DNA of 64,000 nucleotides from Nocardioidaceae bacterium (lineage in GTDB: Bacteria; Actinomycetota; Actinomycetes; Propionibacteriales; Nocardioidaceae), in assembly GCA_017744365.1 (NCBI GenBank), contig JAGIBL010000005.1, positions 228,411-292,410 on the forward strand. The letters are read 5' to 3'. The notes below the pieces were generated by a model. The model worked only from the letters and a program-made list of their open reading frames with translations, had not been told where the DNA came from and did no database searches. Of the stretch, positions 1 to 9,346 are shown one piece after another. Both the position numbers and the translations under genes were made by a program. How positions within the stretch are numbered: the first letter of the stretch is position 1; each line of letters starts with the position of its first letter.

Positions 1-1
1 C

Positions 2-298
2 AGCCGCGGGCGCAAGGTCTTCGGGGTCAGCGCCGCGGAGGCCGAGGTGATGCGGCCCTGGGCCTACAACCAGGGCTTCTACAACCTCTTCCTGGCGATC
101 GTCACCGCGGTCGGCGTCGCGGTGTGCGGCGCGAACCGGGACGCCGCCGTCGCGCTCCTGGTCGCCGGCACCGGCTCGATGCTGGCCGCGGCCCTGGTGC
201 TCATCACCTCGGATCCCGGCAAGGCGCGCGCCGCCGTCGTGCAGGGGCTGTTCCCGTTGATCGCCCTGCTCTCGCTGGCGATCTGGGCGCTTACGTGA
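2..298 (+). CDS. DUF1304 family membrane protein, 5' truncated
   Basis: The reading frame is open from the window edge and ends at TGA 296-298, so the start lies upstream. The visible start RGRKVFG, followed by the NQGFYNLFLA block, matches the conserved core of DUF1304, a small bacterial membrane protein family of about 120 residues with no assigned function. Three hydrophobic segments follow: around the FLAIV stretch, the AALVLI stretch, and the C-terminal FPLIALLSLAIW stretch. An internal GTG at 47 could be mistaken for a start, but family homology continues upstream of it. The 3' end overlaps the convergent SDR gene by 8 bases. Confidence 0.75.
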   Translation, partial: SRGRKVFGVSAAEAEVMRPWAYNQGFYNLFLAIVTAVGVAVCGANRDAAVALLVAGTGSMLAAALVLITSDPGKARAAVVQGLFPLIALLSLAIWALT

Positions 299-1058
299 TC
301 GTCATGCCGCCGTCGACCGCCAGCGTCTGCCCGGTGACGTAACCGGCCGCGTCGCTGGCGAGGTAGACCACGGTCGCGGCCAGCTCGCGCGGGTCGCCCT
401 TGCGGCCCATCGGGATCCGCTGCTGCTGGGCCTCGAGGTAGCCCGGCGGGTACTGCTCGGTCATCTCGGAGGCGAAGAAGCCGGGTGCGAGCGCGTTGAC
501 CCGGATGCCCTTGCGGCCGGTCCACTGCTGGGCGAGGTCGCGGGTCAACCCGATCAGACCCGCCTTGCTGGCGGCGTAGGCGGCCTGGGGGAGACCGGCG
601 GTGGTCAGCCCCAGCACCGAGGAGATGTTGATGATCGAGGAGCCCGGCTGCATCACCCGGCCGCACGCCTGCGCCATCCAGTAGCAGCCGTTGAGGTTGA
701 CGTCGATGACGCCGCGGAACTGCTCGGGGGTCTCCCGGGTGGCCGGGACCGCGGTGCCGACGCCGGCGTTGTTGACCAGGACGTCGACCCGCCCGAACGC
801 CTCCATCGCCGCGTCCACCAGCGCTTGGCAGGAGGCCGGGTCGGCGACGTCGGTGGCCACCGAGACCGCCTTGCGCCCGGCCGCCTCGACCAGGGCGGCG
901 GTGTCGGCGAGCCGCTCGACCCGGCGGGCTCCGAGGGCGACGTCCGCGCCCGCCTCGGCGAGGGCTTGGGCGAACGCGACGCCGAGGCCGGAGGAGGCGC
1001 CGGTGACGACGGCGACCTTGCCGTCGAGGCGGAACAGGTCGGTGACGGGAGAGGTCAT
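291..1058 (-). CDS. SDR family NAD(P)-dependent oxidoreductase
   Basis: This is a classical short-chain dehydrogenase of 255 residues. It has the cofactor loop TGASSGLG near residue 19, the structural NNAG motif, the catalytic serine in the INISSVLG block and the YAASK catalytic pair. The C-terminal GQTLAVDGG block is typical of the FabG/gluconate-5-dehydrogenase branch. The Asp/Arg residues after the second beta strand (GARRVER) suggest NADP(H), but that is inference. The substrate cannot be read from sequence. It is a single gene, convergent with the DUF1304 gene. Confidence 0.85.
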   Translation of the reverse strand: MTSPVTDLFRLDGKVAVVTGASSGLGVAFAQALAEAGADVALGARRVERLADTAALVEAAGRKAVSVATDVADPASCQALVDAAMEAFGRVDVLVNNAGVGTAVPATRETPEQFRGVIDVNLNGCYWMAQACGRVMQPGSSIINISSVLGLTTAGLPQAAYAASKAGLIGLTRDLAQQWTGRKGIRVNALAPGFFASEMTEQYPPGYLEAQQQRIPMGRKGDPRELAATVVYLASDAAGYVTGQTLAVDGGMTIT

Positions 1059-1127
1059 GGGCTGATCATGCCGGAAGACCCACCGCAGTCAGCGGCGTAG
1101 CATCGAAGGAACCCTTCGGAGGTCGTC

Positions 1128-1316
1128 ATGTGCAACTTCGAGCTCAGTCCCGAGGCCTTCCGCCAGCGCCGTCTCGAGATGATCGCCCTTGCCGAGGAGC
1201 GCCGCCTGGCCCTGGCGCTCAGACCGGTCCGGGCCACGAAAACTCGATCCCGCCGCAGGGCGCGGATCGGCGCGGTGAGCCCGGTCAGGCTCAATCCCTC
1301 GCCGGTGCCGCGCTGA
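1128..1316 (+). CDS. small hypothetical protein, 62 aa
   Basis: No family is recognised. It is taken as real because a strong ribosome-binding site (GGAGG, 1118-1122) stands 5 bases before ATG 1128 and the gap would otherwise be empty. The N-terminal half (MCNFELSPEAFRQRR) looks like an amphipathic helix. The C-terminal half is very arginine-rich (SRRRAR), so it could bind nucleic acid, but nothing shows this. It is convergent with galE. Confidence 0.5.
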   Translation: MCNFELSPEAFRQRRLEMIALAEERRLALALRPVRATKTRSRRRARIGAVSPVRLNPSPVPR

Positions 1317-1325
1317 TCCGTCGTC

Positions 1326-2291
1326 TCAGCCCTGGGCGCGCTGCCGCGCCTTCCAGGCCGAGGCGACCATGTCGCGCAGGTCCCGCTTCGCGCTCCAGCC
1401 GAGATCGGTGCGGGCCAGCTCGCCGGTGGCCACGATCCGGGCCGGGTCGCCGGCGCGGCGCGGGCCGATCACCGGGGTGAAGTCGATGCCGGTCACCTCG
1501 CGCATCGCGTCCATGATCTGACGGACCGAGGTGCCCTCGCCGCTGGCGATGTTGTAGACCGGCGCGATCGGCTCGCCGGACTCCAGCCGCCGGGCCGCGG
1601 CGACGTGGCCCTCGGCCAGGTCCTGCACGTGGATGTAGTCGCGCACGGTGGTGCCGTCCGGGGTCGGGTAGTCGTCGCCGAACAGGGTCGGCGTCTTGCC
1701 GGCCACCAGGTCCTCGAACACGCGCGGGAACAGGTTGTACGGCGAGGAGTCGTAGAGGTCCTCGTAGCCGGAGCCGACCACGTTGAAGTAGCGCAGCGAG
1801 GTGAACCGCAGGCCGGTGGCGCGAGCCTGGTCGCGGATCAGCCATTCCCCGATCAGCTTGCTCTCGCCGTACGGGGACTCGGGCGCCGTCGGCGTCTCCT
1901 CGGTGACCACCTCGACGTCCGGGGTGCCGAAGGTGGCGGCGCTGGAGGAGAAGACGATGTTGTCGACCCCCGCCGCGGCCATCGCCTCGAGCAGCGTGAC
2001 GGTGCCGGTGACGTTCTGGGTGTAGGTGTGCAGCGGCCGCTCGACGGAGACGCCGGCGTACTTGAAGCCGGCCAGGTGCACCACGCCGACGACGTCGTGC
2101 TCCTTCAGCGTCGCGGTGACCAGGTCGGTGTCGAGGATCGAGCCCTCGACGTACGGCGTCCGCGGCCCGACGAACTCGCGGTGCCCGCTGGAGAGGTCGT
2201 CGAGCACCACCGCACGGATGCCGACCTCCTCGAACGCGCGCACGATGTGCGACCCGATGTATCCAGCGCCCCCGGTGACCAGCCAGCTCAT
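1326..2291 (-). CDS. galE: UDP-glucose 4-epimerase
   Basis: This is an extended SDR epimerase that interconverts UDP-glucose and UDP-galactose using bound NAD. The start at 2291 puts the Rossmann motif TGGAGYIGS at residue 6, as in the family. Also visible are the SSSAATFG catalytic segment, the YGESK catalytic Tyr/Lys pair and the RYFNVVG block. The length of 321 residues is close to the usual 320-340. An in-frame ATG at 2312 would add seven residues that do not fit the family. A CATCCT box ends 7 bases before the chosen ATG, suggesting leaderless transcription from a promoter that overlaps the divergent leuS promoter. Confidence 0.88.
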   Translation of the reverse strand: MSWLVTGGAGYIGSHIVRAFEEVGIRAVVLDDLSSGHREFVGPRTPYVEGSILDTDLVTATLKEHDVVGVVHLAGFKYAGVSVERPLHTYTQNVTGTVTLLEAMAAAGVDNIVFSSSAATFGTPDVEVVTEETPTAPESPYGESKLIGEWLIRDQARATGLRFTSLRYFNVVGSGYEDLYDSSPYNLFPRVFEDLVAGKTPTLFGDDYPTPDGTTVRDYIHVQDLAEGHVAAARRLESGEPIAPVYNIASGEGTSVRQIMDAMREVTGIDFTPVIGPRRAGDPARIVATGELARTDLGWSAKRDLRDMVASAWKARQRAQG

Positions 2292-2303
2292 GGCCAGTAG
2301 GAT
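2275..2303 (+). promoter_or_regulatory. candidate promoter of the leuS leader
   Basis: A GTGACC -35 box (2275-2280), a 17-base spacer and a TAGGAT -10 box (2298-2303) lie inside the start of divergent galE. The -10 ends 7 bases before ATG 2311, so the transcript would begin at or next to the leader peptide start. The same bases read on the other strand give the presumed galE -10 (CATCCT), so the two promoters should compete. Confidence 0.55.
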
Positions 2304-2310
2304 GGCATGC

Positions 2311-2337
2311 ATGGTGGAGAACCTGCTCCTTGCCTAG
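2311..2337 (+). CDS. leuS leader peptide, 8 aa (MVENLLLA)
   Basis: A minimal ORF of eight codons contains three consecutive leucine codons (CTG CTC CTT), then GCC and TAG. It has no ribosome-binding site and sits directly after a -10 box, so it would be translated from a leaderless mRNA. A run of leucine codons followed by an intrinsic terminator and then leucyl-tRNA synthetase is the layout of classical ribosome-mediated attenuation. Low charged tRNA-Leu would stall the ribosome and allow read-through into leuS. The role is inferred from this layout; translation is not shown. Confidence 0.6.
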   Translation: MVENLLLA

Positions 2338-2363
2338 CCGCGTCGGACGACTTCGATGCGGCT

Positions 2364-2387
2364 GCCCCTCTGCGCGAGGGGCTTTTT
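2364..2387 (+). terminator. intrinsic terminator/attenuator before leuS
   Basis: A perfect 7-bp stem (GCCCCTC 2364-2370 with GAGGGGC 2376-2382) closes a 5-base loop and is followed by TTTTT at 2383-2387. It lies between the leader peptide and leuS, with no gene before it that needs terminating. A second 6-bp stem (AGCCGC 2336-2341 with GCGGCT 2358-2363) abuts it, starting within the leader stop codon. I could not derive a unique competing antiterminator by eye. Confidence 0.75.
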
Positions 2388-2428
2388 CATGTGTACGGCG
2401 AGCAGGCGGACCTTCGAGGAATGAGCAG

Positions 2429-4924
2429 ATGAGCGAGCGAGACGAGCAGGTCGGGTACGACGTCCACGGCACCCAGGCCAAGTGGCTGCCGGTGTGGGAG
2501 CGGCTCGAGCCCTTCCGTGCCGACGACGCGGCGGTGCTCTCGGGGGAGCGCGAGAAGAAGTACGCGCTGACGATGTTCCCCTACCCCAGCGGCGACCTGC
2601 ACATGGGTCACGCCGAGGTCCTCGCGCTGCACGACGTGATCGCCCGGTACTGGTGGATGCGTGGCTACGAGGTGCTCAACCCGATGGGCTGGGACTCCTT
2701 CGGGCTGCCCGCGGAGAACGCCGCGATCCGCAACGACGAGCACCCGGCGACGTACACCTACGCCAACATCGAGACGCAGTTCACCTCGATGCAGCGCTAC
2801 GGCCTGAGCTTCGACTGGTCGCGGCGGCTGCACACCTCGGACCCCGAGTACTACAAGTGGACCCAGTGGCTGTTCCTGAAGTTCCGCGAGCGCGGGCTGG
2901 CCTACCGGAAGAACAGCCCGGTCAACTGGTGCCCGAACGACCAGACGGTGCTGGCCAACGAGCAGGTGCTGGCCGACGGGACCTGCGAGCGCTGCGGCGC
3001 CGAGGTCACCAAGCGTGAGCTGACCCAGTGGTACTTCCGCACCACCCAGTACGCCCAGGAGCTGTACGACTGCCTGGACGAGCTGCAGGAGACCTGGATC
3101 GGCAAGGTGGTCAACGCGCAGCGCAACTGGATCGGCCGCTCCGAGGGCGCGCACGTCGACTTCGAGCTGCACCTGGACGGCGGCGGCACCCGCCCGCTGA
3201 CCGTTTACACGACCCGCCCCGACACGCTGTTCGGCGCCACCTTCATGGTGGTGGCCGCGGACGCGCCGCTGGCCGCGGAGATCTGCTCGCCCGCGCAGCG
3301 CGAGGCGTTCGAGGCCTACCGGGACCAGACCCGCAAGGCCTCCGACATCGACCGGCTCTCCACCGAGCGGCCCAAGACCGGCGTGCCGCTGGGCGTGACC
3401 GCGACCAACCCGGTCACCGGTCAGCAGATCCCGGTGTGGGCGTCGGACTACGTGCTGGCGGAGTACGGCACCGGCGCGATCATGGCCGTGCCGGGTCAGG
3501 ACCAGCGCGACTGGGACTTCGCCACGGCGTACGACCTGCCGATCATCCGCACGGTGCAGCCGCCGGCGGACTTCGACGGTGACGCGTTCACCGGCACCGG
3601 CCCGGCGATCAACTCGGCCAACGAGGAGATCTCGCTGAACGGGCTGGACGTGGCCGAGGCCAAGGCCACGATCATCGCCTGGCTGGAGCGCAAGGGCTGG
3701 GGCGCGGGCACGGTGAACTTCCGGCTGCGCGACTGGCTGCTGTCCCGGCAGCGGTACTGGGGCGCGCCGATCCCGATCATCCACTGCCCGGTCGACGGCG
3801 AGGTGGCGGTCCCCGAGGACCAGCTGCCGGTCGAGCTGCCCGAGCTGCGCGGTGCCGATCTGAAGCCGAAGGGAACCTCGCCACTGGGCGCGGCCACCGA
3901 GTGGGTCAACGTGACCTGCCCGACCTGCGGCGGCCCGGCGACCCGGGACACCGACACGATGGACACCTTCGTGGACTCGTCCTGGTACTTCTTCCGCTAC
4001 CTGTCGCCGCACGACTCCACGCAGGCCTTCGACCCGGCGCTGGCCAAGGCGTGGGGGCCGATCGACCTGTACATCGGCGGCGACGAGCACGCGGTGCTGC
4101 ACCTGCTGTACGCGCGGTTCTTCACCAAGGTGCTGCGCGACCTGGGCCTGATCGACTGGGACGAGCCGTTCTCGGCCTACCTGTCGCAGGGCAAGGTCAT
4201 CAACAACGGTCGCAAGATGAGCAAGTCGCTGGGCAACGGCGTCAGTCTGGGGGACCAACTTGATGCCTTCGGCGTGGATGCGGTGCGGCTGACCCTGGTG
4301 TTCGCGAGCCCCCCCGAGGACAACATCGACTGGGCGGACGTGTCGCCGGCGGGGTCGCTGCGGTTCCTGCAGCGGGCGTGGCGGCTGTCGGGGGAGGTCA
4401 CGTCCTCTCCCGGGGCCTCCTTCGCCGACGGGTCGTTGGACCTGCGCAAGGTCACCCACAAGACCGTGCACGACGCGGCCCAGCTGGTGGAGTCCTACCG
4501 GTTCAACGTGCTGGTCGCGCGCGTGATGGAGCTGGTCAACGCCACCCGTCGCACCATCGAGGCAGGCGGCGCCGCCGACCCGGCGGTGCGGGAGGCGACC
4601 GAGGTGGTCGCGCAGCTGCTGTCCCTGGTGGCCCCGTACACCGCCGAGGAGATGTGGGAGCGGCTGGGGCACCAGCCCACCGTGGCCCGCCAGCCCTGGC
4701 CGACCGTGGACGAGGCGCTGCTGGTCGAGGACTCGGTCACCGCGGTCGTCCAGGTCCAGGGCAAGGTCCGCGGGCGCCTGGAGGTGTCCCCGGACATCTC
4801 CGAGTCGGACCTGGAGGCCGCCGCGCTGGCCGACCCCGCGGTGCAGAAGGCCCTGGACGGCGCGACCGTGCGCAAGGTGATCGTGCGGGCGCCGAAACTG
4901 GTGAACATCGTCATCGGCGCTTAG
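2429..4924 (+). CDS. leuS: leucyl-tRNA synthetase
   Basis: This class I aminoacyl-tRNA synthetase charges tRNA-Leu. Its 831 residues are the usual bacterial length. The HIGH-type motif (HMGH) is at residues 58-61 and KMSKS at 596-600. A cysteine-containing zinc module (CPND to CERC) lies in between, the editing domain occupies the middle, and the anticodon-binding domain plus C-terminal extension follow. ATG 2429 is chosen because GAGGA (2416-2420) precedes it at 8 bases and the protein then starts as in homologues. Expression is probably controlled by the leader peptide and terminator at 2311-2387. Confidence 0.95.
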   Translation: MSERDEQVGYDVHGTQAKWLPVWERLEPFRADDAAVLSGEREKKYALTMFPYPSGDLHMGHAEVLALHDVIARYWWMRGYEVLNPMGWDSFGLPAENAAIRNDEHPATYTYANIETQFTSMQRYGLSFDWSRRLHTSDPEYYKWTQWLFLKFRERGLAYRKNSPVNWCPNDQTVLANEQVLADGTCERCGAEVTKRELTQWYFRTTQYAQELYDCLDELQETWIGKVVNAQRNWIGRSEGAHVDFELHLDGGGTRPLTVYTTRPDTLFGATFMVVAADAPLAAEICSPAQREAFEAYRDQTRKASDIDRLSTERPKTGVPLGVTATNPVTGQQIPVWASDYVLAEYGTGAIMAVPGQDQRDWDFATAYDLPIIRTVQPPADFDGDAFTGTGPAINSANEEISLNGLDVAEAKATIIAWLERKGWGAGTVNFRLRDWLLSRQRYWGAPIPIIHCPVDGEVAVPEDQLPVELPELRGADLKPKGTSPLGAATEWVNVTCPTCGGPATRDTDTMDTFVDSSWYFFRYLSPHDSTQAFDPALAKAWGPIDLYIGGDEHAVLHLLYARFFTKVLRDLGLIDWDEPFSAYLSQGKVINNGRKMSKSLGNGVSLGDQLDAFGVDAVRLTLVFASPPEDNIDWADVSPAGSLRFLQRAWRLSGEVTSSPGASFADGSLDLRKVTHKTVHDAAQLVESYRFNVLVARVMELVNATRRTIEAGGAADPAVREATEVVAQLLSLVAPYTAEEMWERLGHQPTVARQPWPTVDEALLVEDSVTAVVQVQGKVRGRLEVSPDISESDLEAAALADPAVQKALDGATVRKVIVRAPKLVNIVIGA

Positions 4925-5052
4925 CCGATGGAGCCGGCTCGGCGGAAACGGCTCGGGGGAGCGAAGCGGAGGAGAACGGCTTGCGCCGCGTCGGCGAGCC
5001 ACGCACGTGCGGCGACGTAGCTACGATCCCGACCCTCGCTAGTCTTTCGCTC

Positions 5053-5904
5053 ATGTCCGTCGCGCTGGTCACCGACTCGACCTCGTCGCTGCCGGCCGAG
5101 CTGGCGGCGGCGCGCGGGATCACCGTGGTGCCGCTGCAGGTGGTCATCGGGGCGACCTCGTACGACGAGGGTGCGGACGGTGCGACCCCGGAGCTGATCG
5201 CCGAGGCGCTGCGCTCGTGGACGCCGGTCAGCACGTCGCGGCCCAACCCCGAGGAGATGCTCGAGGTCTACGAGGGCCTCGCGCTCGAGGGCGCCACCGA
5301 GATCGTCTCGGTCCACCTCTCCGCTGATCTCAGCGGTACCTTCGAGTCCGCCCAGCTCGCGGCGAAGCGCGCCTCGGTGCCGGTGCACGCGGTGGACAGC
5401 CGGCAGGTCGGGATGGGCTCGGGCTTCGCCGTGCTCGCCGCGGCGGACGCCCGCGACGCCGGCCTTGACGGGGACAAGGTGGCCTCCGCGGCACGGGAGC
5501 GGGCAGCGGCGACCACCTCGTTGTTCTACGTGGACACCTTGGAGTACCTGCGCCGGGGCGGCCGGATGGGAGCGGCCGCGGCGCTGCTCGGCTCCGCGCT
5601 CGCGGTCAAGCCGATCCTCAAGGTCGACCACGGCCGGATCGGGCCGTTCGAGCGGGTCCGGACCGCGGCCCGGGCACTGAGCCGCCTGGAGGAGCTGGCC
5701 GTCGAGGCGGCCGCGGACGACGCGGTCGAGGTCGCGGTCGCGCACCTCGCCAGCCCGGAGCGGGCCGGCGCTCTCGCCGAACGGCTGTCCTCCCGGCTGG
5801 CCGAGGGCCTCGGTGACCGCGAGGTCCACGTCGGCGAGATCGGCGCCGTCCTGGGCGCGCACGTCGGCCCCGGCATGGTCGCGGTGGTCGTCGCGCGTCG
5901 TTAG
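5053..5904 (+). CDS. DegV family fatty-acid-binding protein
   Basis: This 283-residue DegV protein opens with the family signature ALVTDSTSSLP and contains TSRPNPEEM, the HLSADLSGTF block and YLRRGGRMG. Family members bind a fatty acid in a two-domain cleft; in Firmicutes related proteins deliver host fatty acids to FakA kinase. No FakA partner is visible here, so the cellular role is unknown. A TAGTCT box (5040-5045) lies 7 bases before the ATG, suggesting a leaderless transcript. The 128 bases between leuS and this gene hold only GC-rich sequence besides that box. Confidence 0.85.
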   Translation: MSVALVTDSTSSLPAELAAARGITVVPLQVVIGATSYDEGADGATPELIAEALRSWTPVSTSRPNPEEMLEVYEGLALEGATEIVSVHLSADLSGTFESAQLAAKRASVPVHAVDSRQVGMGSGFAVLAAADARDAGLDGDKVASAARERAAATTSLFYVDTLEYLRRGGRMGAAAALLGSALAVKPILKVDHGRIGPFERVRTAARALSRLEELAVEAAADDAVEVAVAHLASPERAGALAERLSSRLAEGLGDREVHVGEIGAVLGAHVGPGMVAVVVARR

Positions 5905-5919
5905 CCACGGGCGGTTTTC

Positions 5920-5953
5920 TCCACAGGCCTCGATCGCGCGGACTTTTCCACAG
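5920..5953 (+). promoter_or_regulatory. paired TCCACAG boxes upstream of comEA
   Basis: Two copies of TCCACAG start at 5920 and 5947, exactly 27 bp apart, each preceded by a T-rich stretch (TTTTC, CTTTT). The second lies 46 bp before the comEA -10 box (TAGCGT, 5993-5998). The same arrangement, spacing included, occurs upstream of the DUF559 gene at 46283. The boxes resemble actinobacterial DnaA boxes (TTGTCCACA), but the binding factor is unknown. Confidence 0.5.
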
Positions 5954-6005
5954 CGCTCCTGCCGGCCACGGCGATCCACGGGTGCGCCCACCTAGCGTCC
6001 CGGGC

Positions 6006-6932
6006 ATGCGTCGAGAGTCCCCTGCAGAGATCGCCGCGATCGCGGCCCAGCGCCTGGAACGGCTGCGTGCGAGCGTGCCGTCCGATCAGTCCGCTCCTGC
6101 GGCCCCGCTTGCCGTGCCCGTGCCTCACCCGGGTCGCCATGCCCTGCACCGGCCACCGCCCGCGCCATCGCGCGTCGCGGCCTGGGCCGGCCGACGGCTG
6201 CCCACCCTGGCCGGGTCTGCTCGCCTGCGGCTCGGGCACCTGACCGGACTGCTCCTGGTCGCCGCGCTCGTCCTCGCCGTGACAGCGTGGTGGGCGGTGC
6301 ACCGGGGCTCGCCGACGGTCCCGGTAGCGGCGCCGGTCGCCTCCCCGGCCGCCCGGACGACGGGTGGCTCCGCGCCCGGCCCGTCCGCCGGCGCGTCCGC
6401 CGACGCGGCTCCGGTGGCTCTGGCTGGTTCCGCGACGCCGTCCCCGGTCGCCGCGTCGGGGACGGTGGTGGTCGACGTCGCCGGGAAGGTGCGCCGGCCC
6501 GGGATCGTCTCGCTGCCGGCCGGGTCCCGCGTGGTCGAGGCGCTACGGCGGGCCGGGGGAGCACGACCGGGCGTCGACCTGACCTCGCTCAACCTGGCCC
6601 GGATCCTGATCGACGGCGAGCAGCTGCTCGTCGGGGTGTCACCGGGCTCCGGGGCCGGGTCAGCGGCCGCCTCGGGCAGCGCCCCGGCCAGCGCCCCGGT
6701 CAGCGCCACCCAGGGTGCCTCAGCGGACACCACTGGGGTGGCGAGCGTGAACCTCAACACCGCGACCGCCGAAGGACTGGACGAGCTGCCCGGAGTCGGC
6801 CCGGTGACGGCGCAGAAGATCATCGCCTGGCGTACCGAGCACGGTGCCTTCCGGTCGGTCGACGAGCTGCTGGAGGTCGACGGCATCGGACCCAAGACGC
6901 TGGCGGAGCTGGCTCCCCGTGCGACGCTGTGA
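6006..6932 (+). CDS. comEA: ComEA family DNA-binding competence protein
   Basis: ComEA is the membrane-anchored DNA receptor of the natural-transformation uptake machine. The 308-residue protein has a basic cytoplasmic N-terminus, one membrane helix at about 79-97, an Ala/Pro/Ser-rich linker, an SLBB domain starting near VVVDVAGKVRRPG, a second linker, and a C-terminal helix-hairpin-helix pair (VNLNTATAEGLDELPGVG and the VDGIGPKT block). ATG 6006 is 7 bases after a TAGCGT box, so the message is probably leaderless. comEC follows with a 4-base overlap. The paired boxes at 5920-5953 suggest an activator. Confidence 0.92.
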   Translation: MRRESPAEIAAIAAQRLERLRASVPSDQSAPAAPLAVPVPHPGRHALHRPPPAPSRVAAWAGRRLPTLAGSARLRLGHLTGLLLVAALVLAVTAWWAVHRGSPTVPVAAPVASPAARTTGGSAPGPSAGASADAAPVALAGSATPSPVAASGTVVVDVAGKVRRPGIVSLPAGSRVVEALRRAGGARPGVDLTSLNLARILIDGEQLLVGVSPGSGAGSAAASGSAPASAPVSATQGASADTTGVASVNLNTATAEGLDELPGVGPVTAQKIIAWRTEHGAFRSVDELLEVDGIGPKTLAELAPRATL

Positions 6933-9304
6933 CCTCGGCTGGGTCCTCGCCCGCCTCCTCGCCCGAGCCGTCGCCCGGATCATCGCCGGCGCGGGACCTG
7001 AGGACGCCCCTGCTCGCGGCGACGGCGTGGGGCGCGGCCCTTCTCGGGCAGACGCTTCCCGGAGCGCGGCCCTGGCTGGTGCTGCTCGCGCTGACGGCCC
7101 TCGGGCTGACCCGCCGGCGCCTCCGAACTCCGCTCGGGGCCGGGCTGCTCCTCGTCGCGGGGACGGCGCTCCTCGTCGGGCAGGTCCGCATCGACGAGGT
7201 CCGGCTCTCCCCGGTCGCCGAGCTGGCCCGGGACGGCGCGACGATCCGGGCCGAGCTGACCGTGGCCTCCGCGCCAGAGCTCCGGCACGGACGGTTCGGC
7301 GACGTGGTCCGCTTCGAGGCGACCACGCGCTCGGTCCAGGGCCGGGGGAGGCGGACCGCGTCACCAGCGCGGGTCCTGGTCCTCCTGGATCTCGACGACG
7401 GCTGGGCGAGCCGTCAGGCCGGCCTCAGGTCCGGCGTCGAGGTCGGCGCGAGGATCCGGGTGCAAGGCCGTCTCCGGCCCGCCGACGAGCCCGACCTGGC
7501 CGGGGTGCTCCTCGCCCGGGGACGGCCGCAGGTGCTGGCCGGTCCCGGTCCGTTCGCCCGGGCGTCGACGTCGGCGCGGGCCGCGGTCCGCCGCGCCAGC
7601 TCGGACCTCGGCGACGGCGCGGCCGCGCTGGTGCCTGCGCTGGTCGACGGCGACGAGAGCGCGGCCGGCGGCACCGAGCCGTTCACCCCGGCGTTCCGGA
7701 CCGCCGGGATGACGCACCTGCTCGCGGTGAGCGGGACGAACCTGACCCTGATCCTCGGGGCGGTTCTCCTGCTCGCCCGCTGGTGCCGGGTGCGCTCCTG
7801 GGGCCTGGCCGTGGCCGGGGCCCTCGGCGTCGCCGGGTTCGTGCTGCTGGCCGGCCCCGAGCCGAGCGTGCTGCGCGCGGCCGCGATGGGCACGGTCGCA
7901 CTGGCGGGGATGGGGAGGGCGGGGGCGGGGCGGGGCACACGGACACTCGGCGTCGCGGTCCTGCTCCTCGTGCTCGCCGACCCCTGGCTGGCCCGCTCGG
8001 TCGGGTTCGCCCTGTCGGTGGCCGCGACGGCCGGCATCCTCGTGCTCGGACCACCTTGGAGGGACGCGCTGGCTCGCTGGCTGCCACGCTGGCTGGCCGA
8101 GGCGGTTGCCGTCCCCCTGGCCGCCCAGGTCGCCTGCACGCCCGTCGTCGCGGCCATCTCCGGGCAGGTCAGCCTGGTCGCGGTCGGGGCCAACATCGTC
8201 GCGGCGCCCCTGGTCGGACCCGCCACCGTGCTCGGGCTGGCCGGCGGACTGGTCGCGCTCGTCTCGACACAGGCTGGGCAGCTCGTCGCGCTGCCGGCGG
8301 GCTGGTGCGCTCACGGGATCATCGCCGTCGCCGAGCGCGCCGCCGCGATGCCGGTGCCGGCACTTCCGTGGTCGACCGCGCCGCTCGCCCTGGCGCTGCT
8401 GACGCTGGTCTGCCTCGTCGTGGCCCTCGGACTGGCCTCGGTGCTCGTTCGCCCGGGCCTGACGGTGGGACTGGTCCTCGCCGTCGTGGTCGTGGTCCGC
8501 GCGCCGCTTCCGCTGGGTTCGTGGCCGCCCGCCGGCTGGGTGATGGTGGCCTGCGACGTGGGACAGGGCGACGCGCTGGTGCTGCGGGTCGCCGAGCACA
8601 GTGCTGTCGTGGTCGACGCGGGTCCGGACCCCGCCCTCGTCGACGACTGCCTCCGCCGGCTCGAGATCCGGAGCGTGCCGGTGCTCGTGATCAGCCACTT
8701 CCACGCCGACCACGTCGACGGCGTGGACGGGGTGATGCGGGGCCGCCGGGTGGGCCGCCTCGACGTGTCCCCGCTCGCCGAGCCTCCGGCGGGGGCACGC
8801 GAGGTCGAGCGCGCAGCCGAGCGAGCGCGCGTCCCGGTTCGCCAGGTCAGGCTGGGGGAGCGCACCGAGGTCGGCGACCTTCGCTGGCAGGTGCTCGGTC
8901 CGGTGCGCACGCCGGTACCGGACTCCGGATCGCCGCCCAACGACGCCAGCGTGGTCCTGCTCGTCGAGACCCGGGGTGTCCGGCTGCTGCTGATGGGCGA
9001 CGAGGAGCAGCCCTCGCAGCGCGACCTGGACCGAGCCTGGCCCGGCCTGCGAGCCGACGTGCTCAAGGTCGCGCACCACGGCAGCCGCAACCAGGACGAG
9101 CACCTGGTCGACGGGCTCGGCGCCCGGGTGGCACTGATCTCGGTCGGGGTGGACAACGACTACGGCCATCCCGCGCCGCGCACCCTCGACCTGCTCACCC
9201 GAGCCCGGATGCGGGTGCTGCGGACAGACCGCGACGGGGACCTCGCCGTGGTGGTCGAGCCGGGTGGCGGGCTGGCGACCCGGGGCCGGGGCAAGCCTCC
9301 GTGA
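6929..9304 (+). CDS. comEC: ComEC/Rec2 DNA uptake channel
   Basis: This 791-residue protein should form the inner-membrane channel for single-stranded DNA during transformation. An N-terminal OB-like region is followed by the hydrophobic competence domain with its HLLAVSGTN signature and many membrane helices. The C-terminal metallo-beta-lactamase domain holds the HFHADH zinc motif at residues 590-595, and the later HHGS motif. GTG 6929 overlaps the comEA stop (GTGA), showing translational coupling. With comEA this is the core uptake operon; no comF, dprA or pilus genes are in view. Confidence 0.92.
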   Translation: MTSAGSSPASSPEPSPGSSPARDLRTPLLAATAWGAALLGQTLPGARPWLVLLALTALGLTRRRLRTPLGAGLLLVAGTALLVGQVRIDEVRLSPVAELARDGATIRAELTVASAPELRHGRFGDVVRFEATTRSVQGRGRRTASPARVLVLLDLDDGWASRQAGLRSGVEVGARIRVQGRLRPADEPDLAGVLLARGRPQVLAGPGPFARASTSARAAVRRASSDLGDGAAALVPALVDGDESAAGGTEPFTPAFRTAGMTHLLAVSGTNLTLILGAVLLLARWCRVRSWGLAVAGALGVAGFVLLAGPEPSVLRAAAMGTVALAGMGRAGAGRGTRTLGVAVLLLVLADPWLARSVGFALSVAATAGILVLGPPWRDALARWLPRWLAEAVAVPLAAQVACTPVVAAISGQVSLVAVGANIVAAPLVGPATVLGLAGGLVALVSTQAGQLVALPAGWCAHGIIAVAERAAAMPVPALPWSTAPLALALLTLVCLVVALGLASVLVRPGLTVGLVLAVVVVVRAPLPLGSWPPAGWVMVACDVGQGDALVLRVAEHSAVVVDAGPDPALVDDCLRRLEIRSVPVLVISHFHADHVDGVDGVMRGRRVGRLDVSPLAEPPAGAREVERAAERARVPVRQVRLGERTEVGDLRWQVLGPVRTPVPDSGSPPNDASVVLLVETRGVRLLLMGDEEQPSQRDLDRAWPGLRADVLKVAHHGSRNQDEHLVDGLGARVALISVGVDNDYGHPAPRTLDLLTRARMRVLRTDRDGDLAVVVEPGGGLATRGRGKPP

Positions 9305-9346
9305 GCCGGACGCGGCGATGTCCGCGGCGCGTGAGAGGCTGCGCCC

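Noticed and set aside
2311..2428. T-box riboswitch upstream of leuS
   Set aside because: No T-box core sequence or specifier stem is visible and the leader is too short; the Leu-codon peptide explains it better.
2387..5002. 871-residue minus-strand frame opposite leuS
   Set aside because: It is a low-complexity shadow of leuS; no start signals and no homology features.
5915..5953. Replication origin with DnaA boxes
   Set aside because: Only two degenerate boxes, no AT-rich unwinding region and no dnaA/dnaN nearby; the fixed distance to a -10 box points to promoter control.
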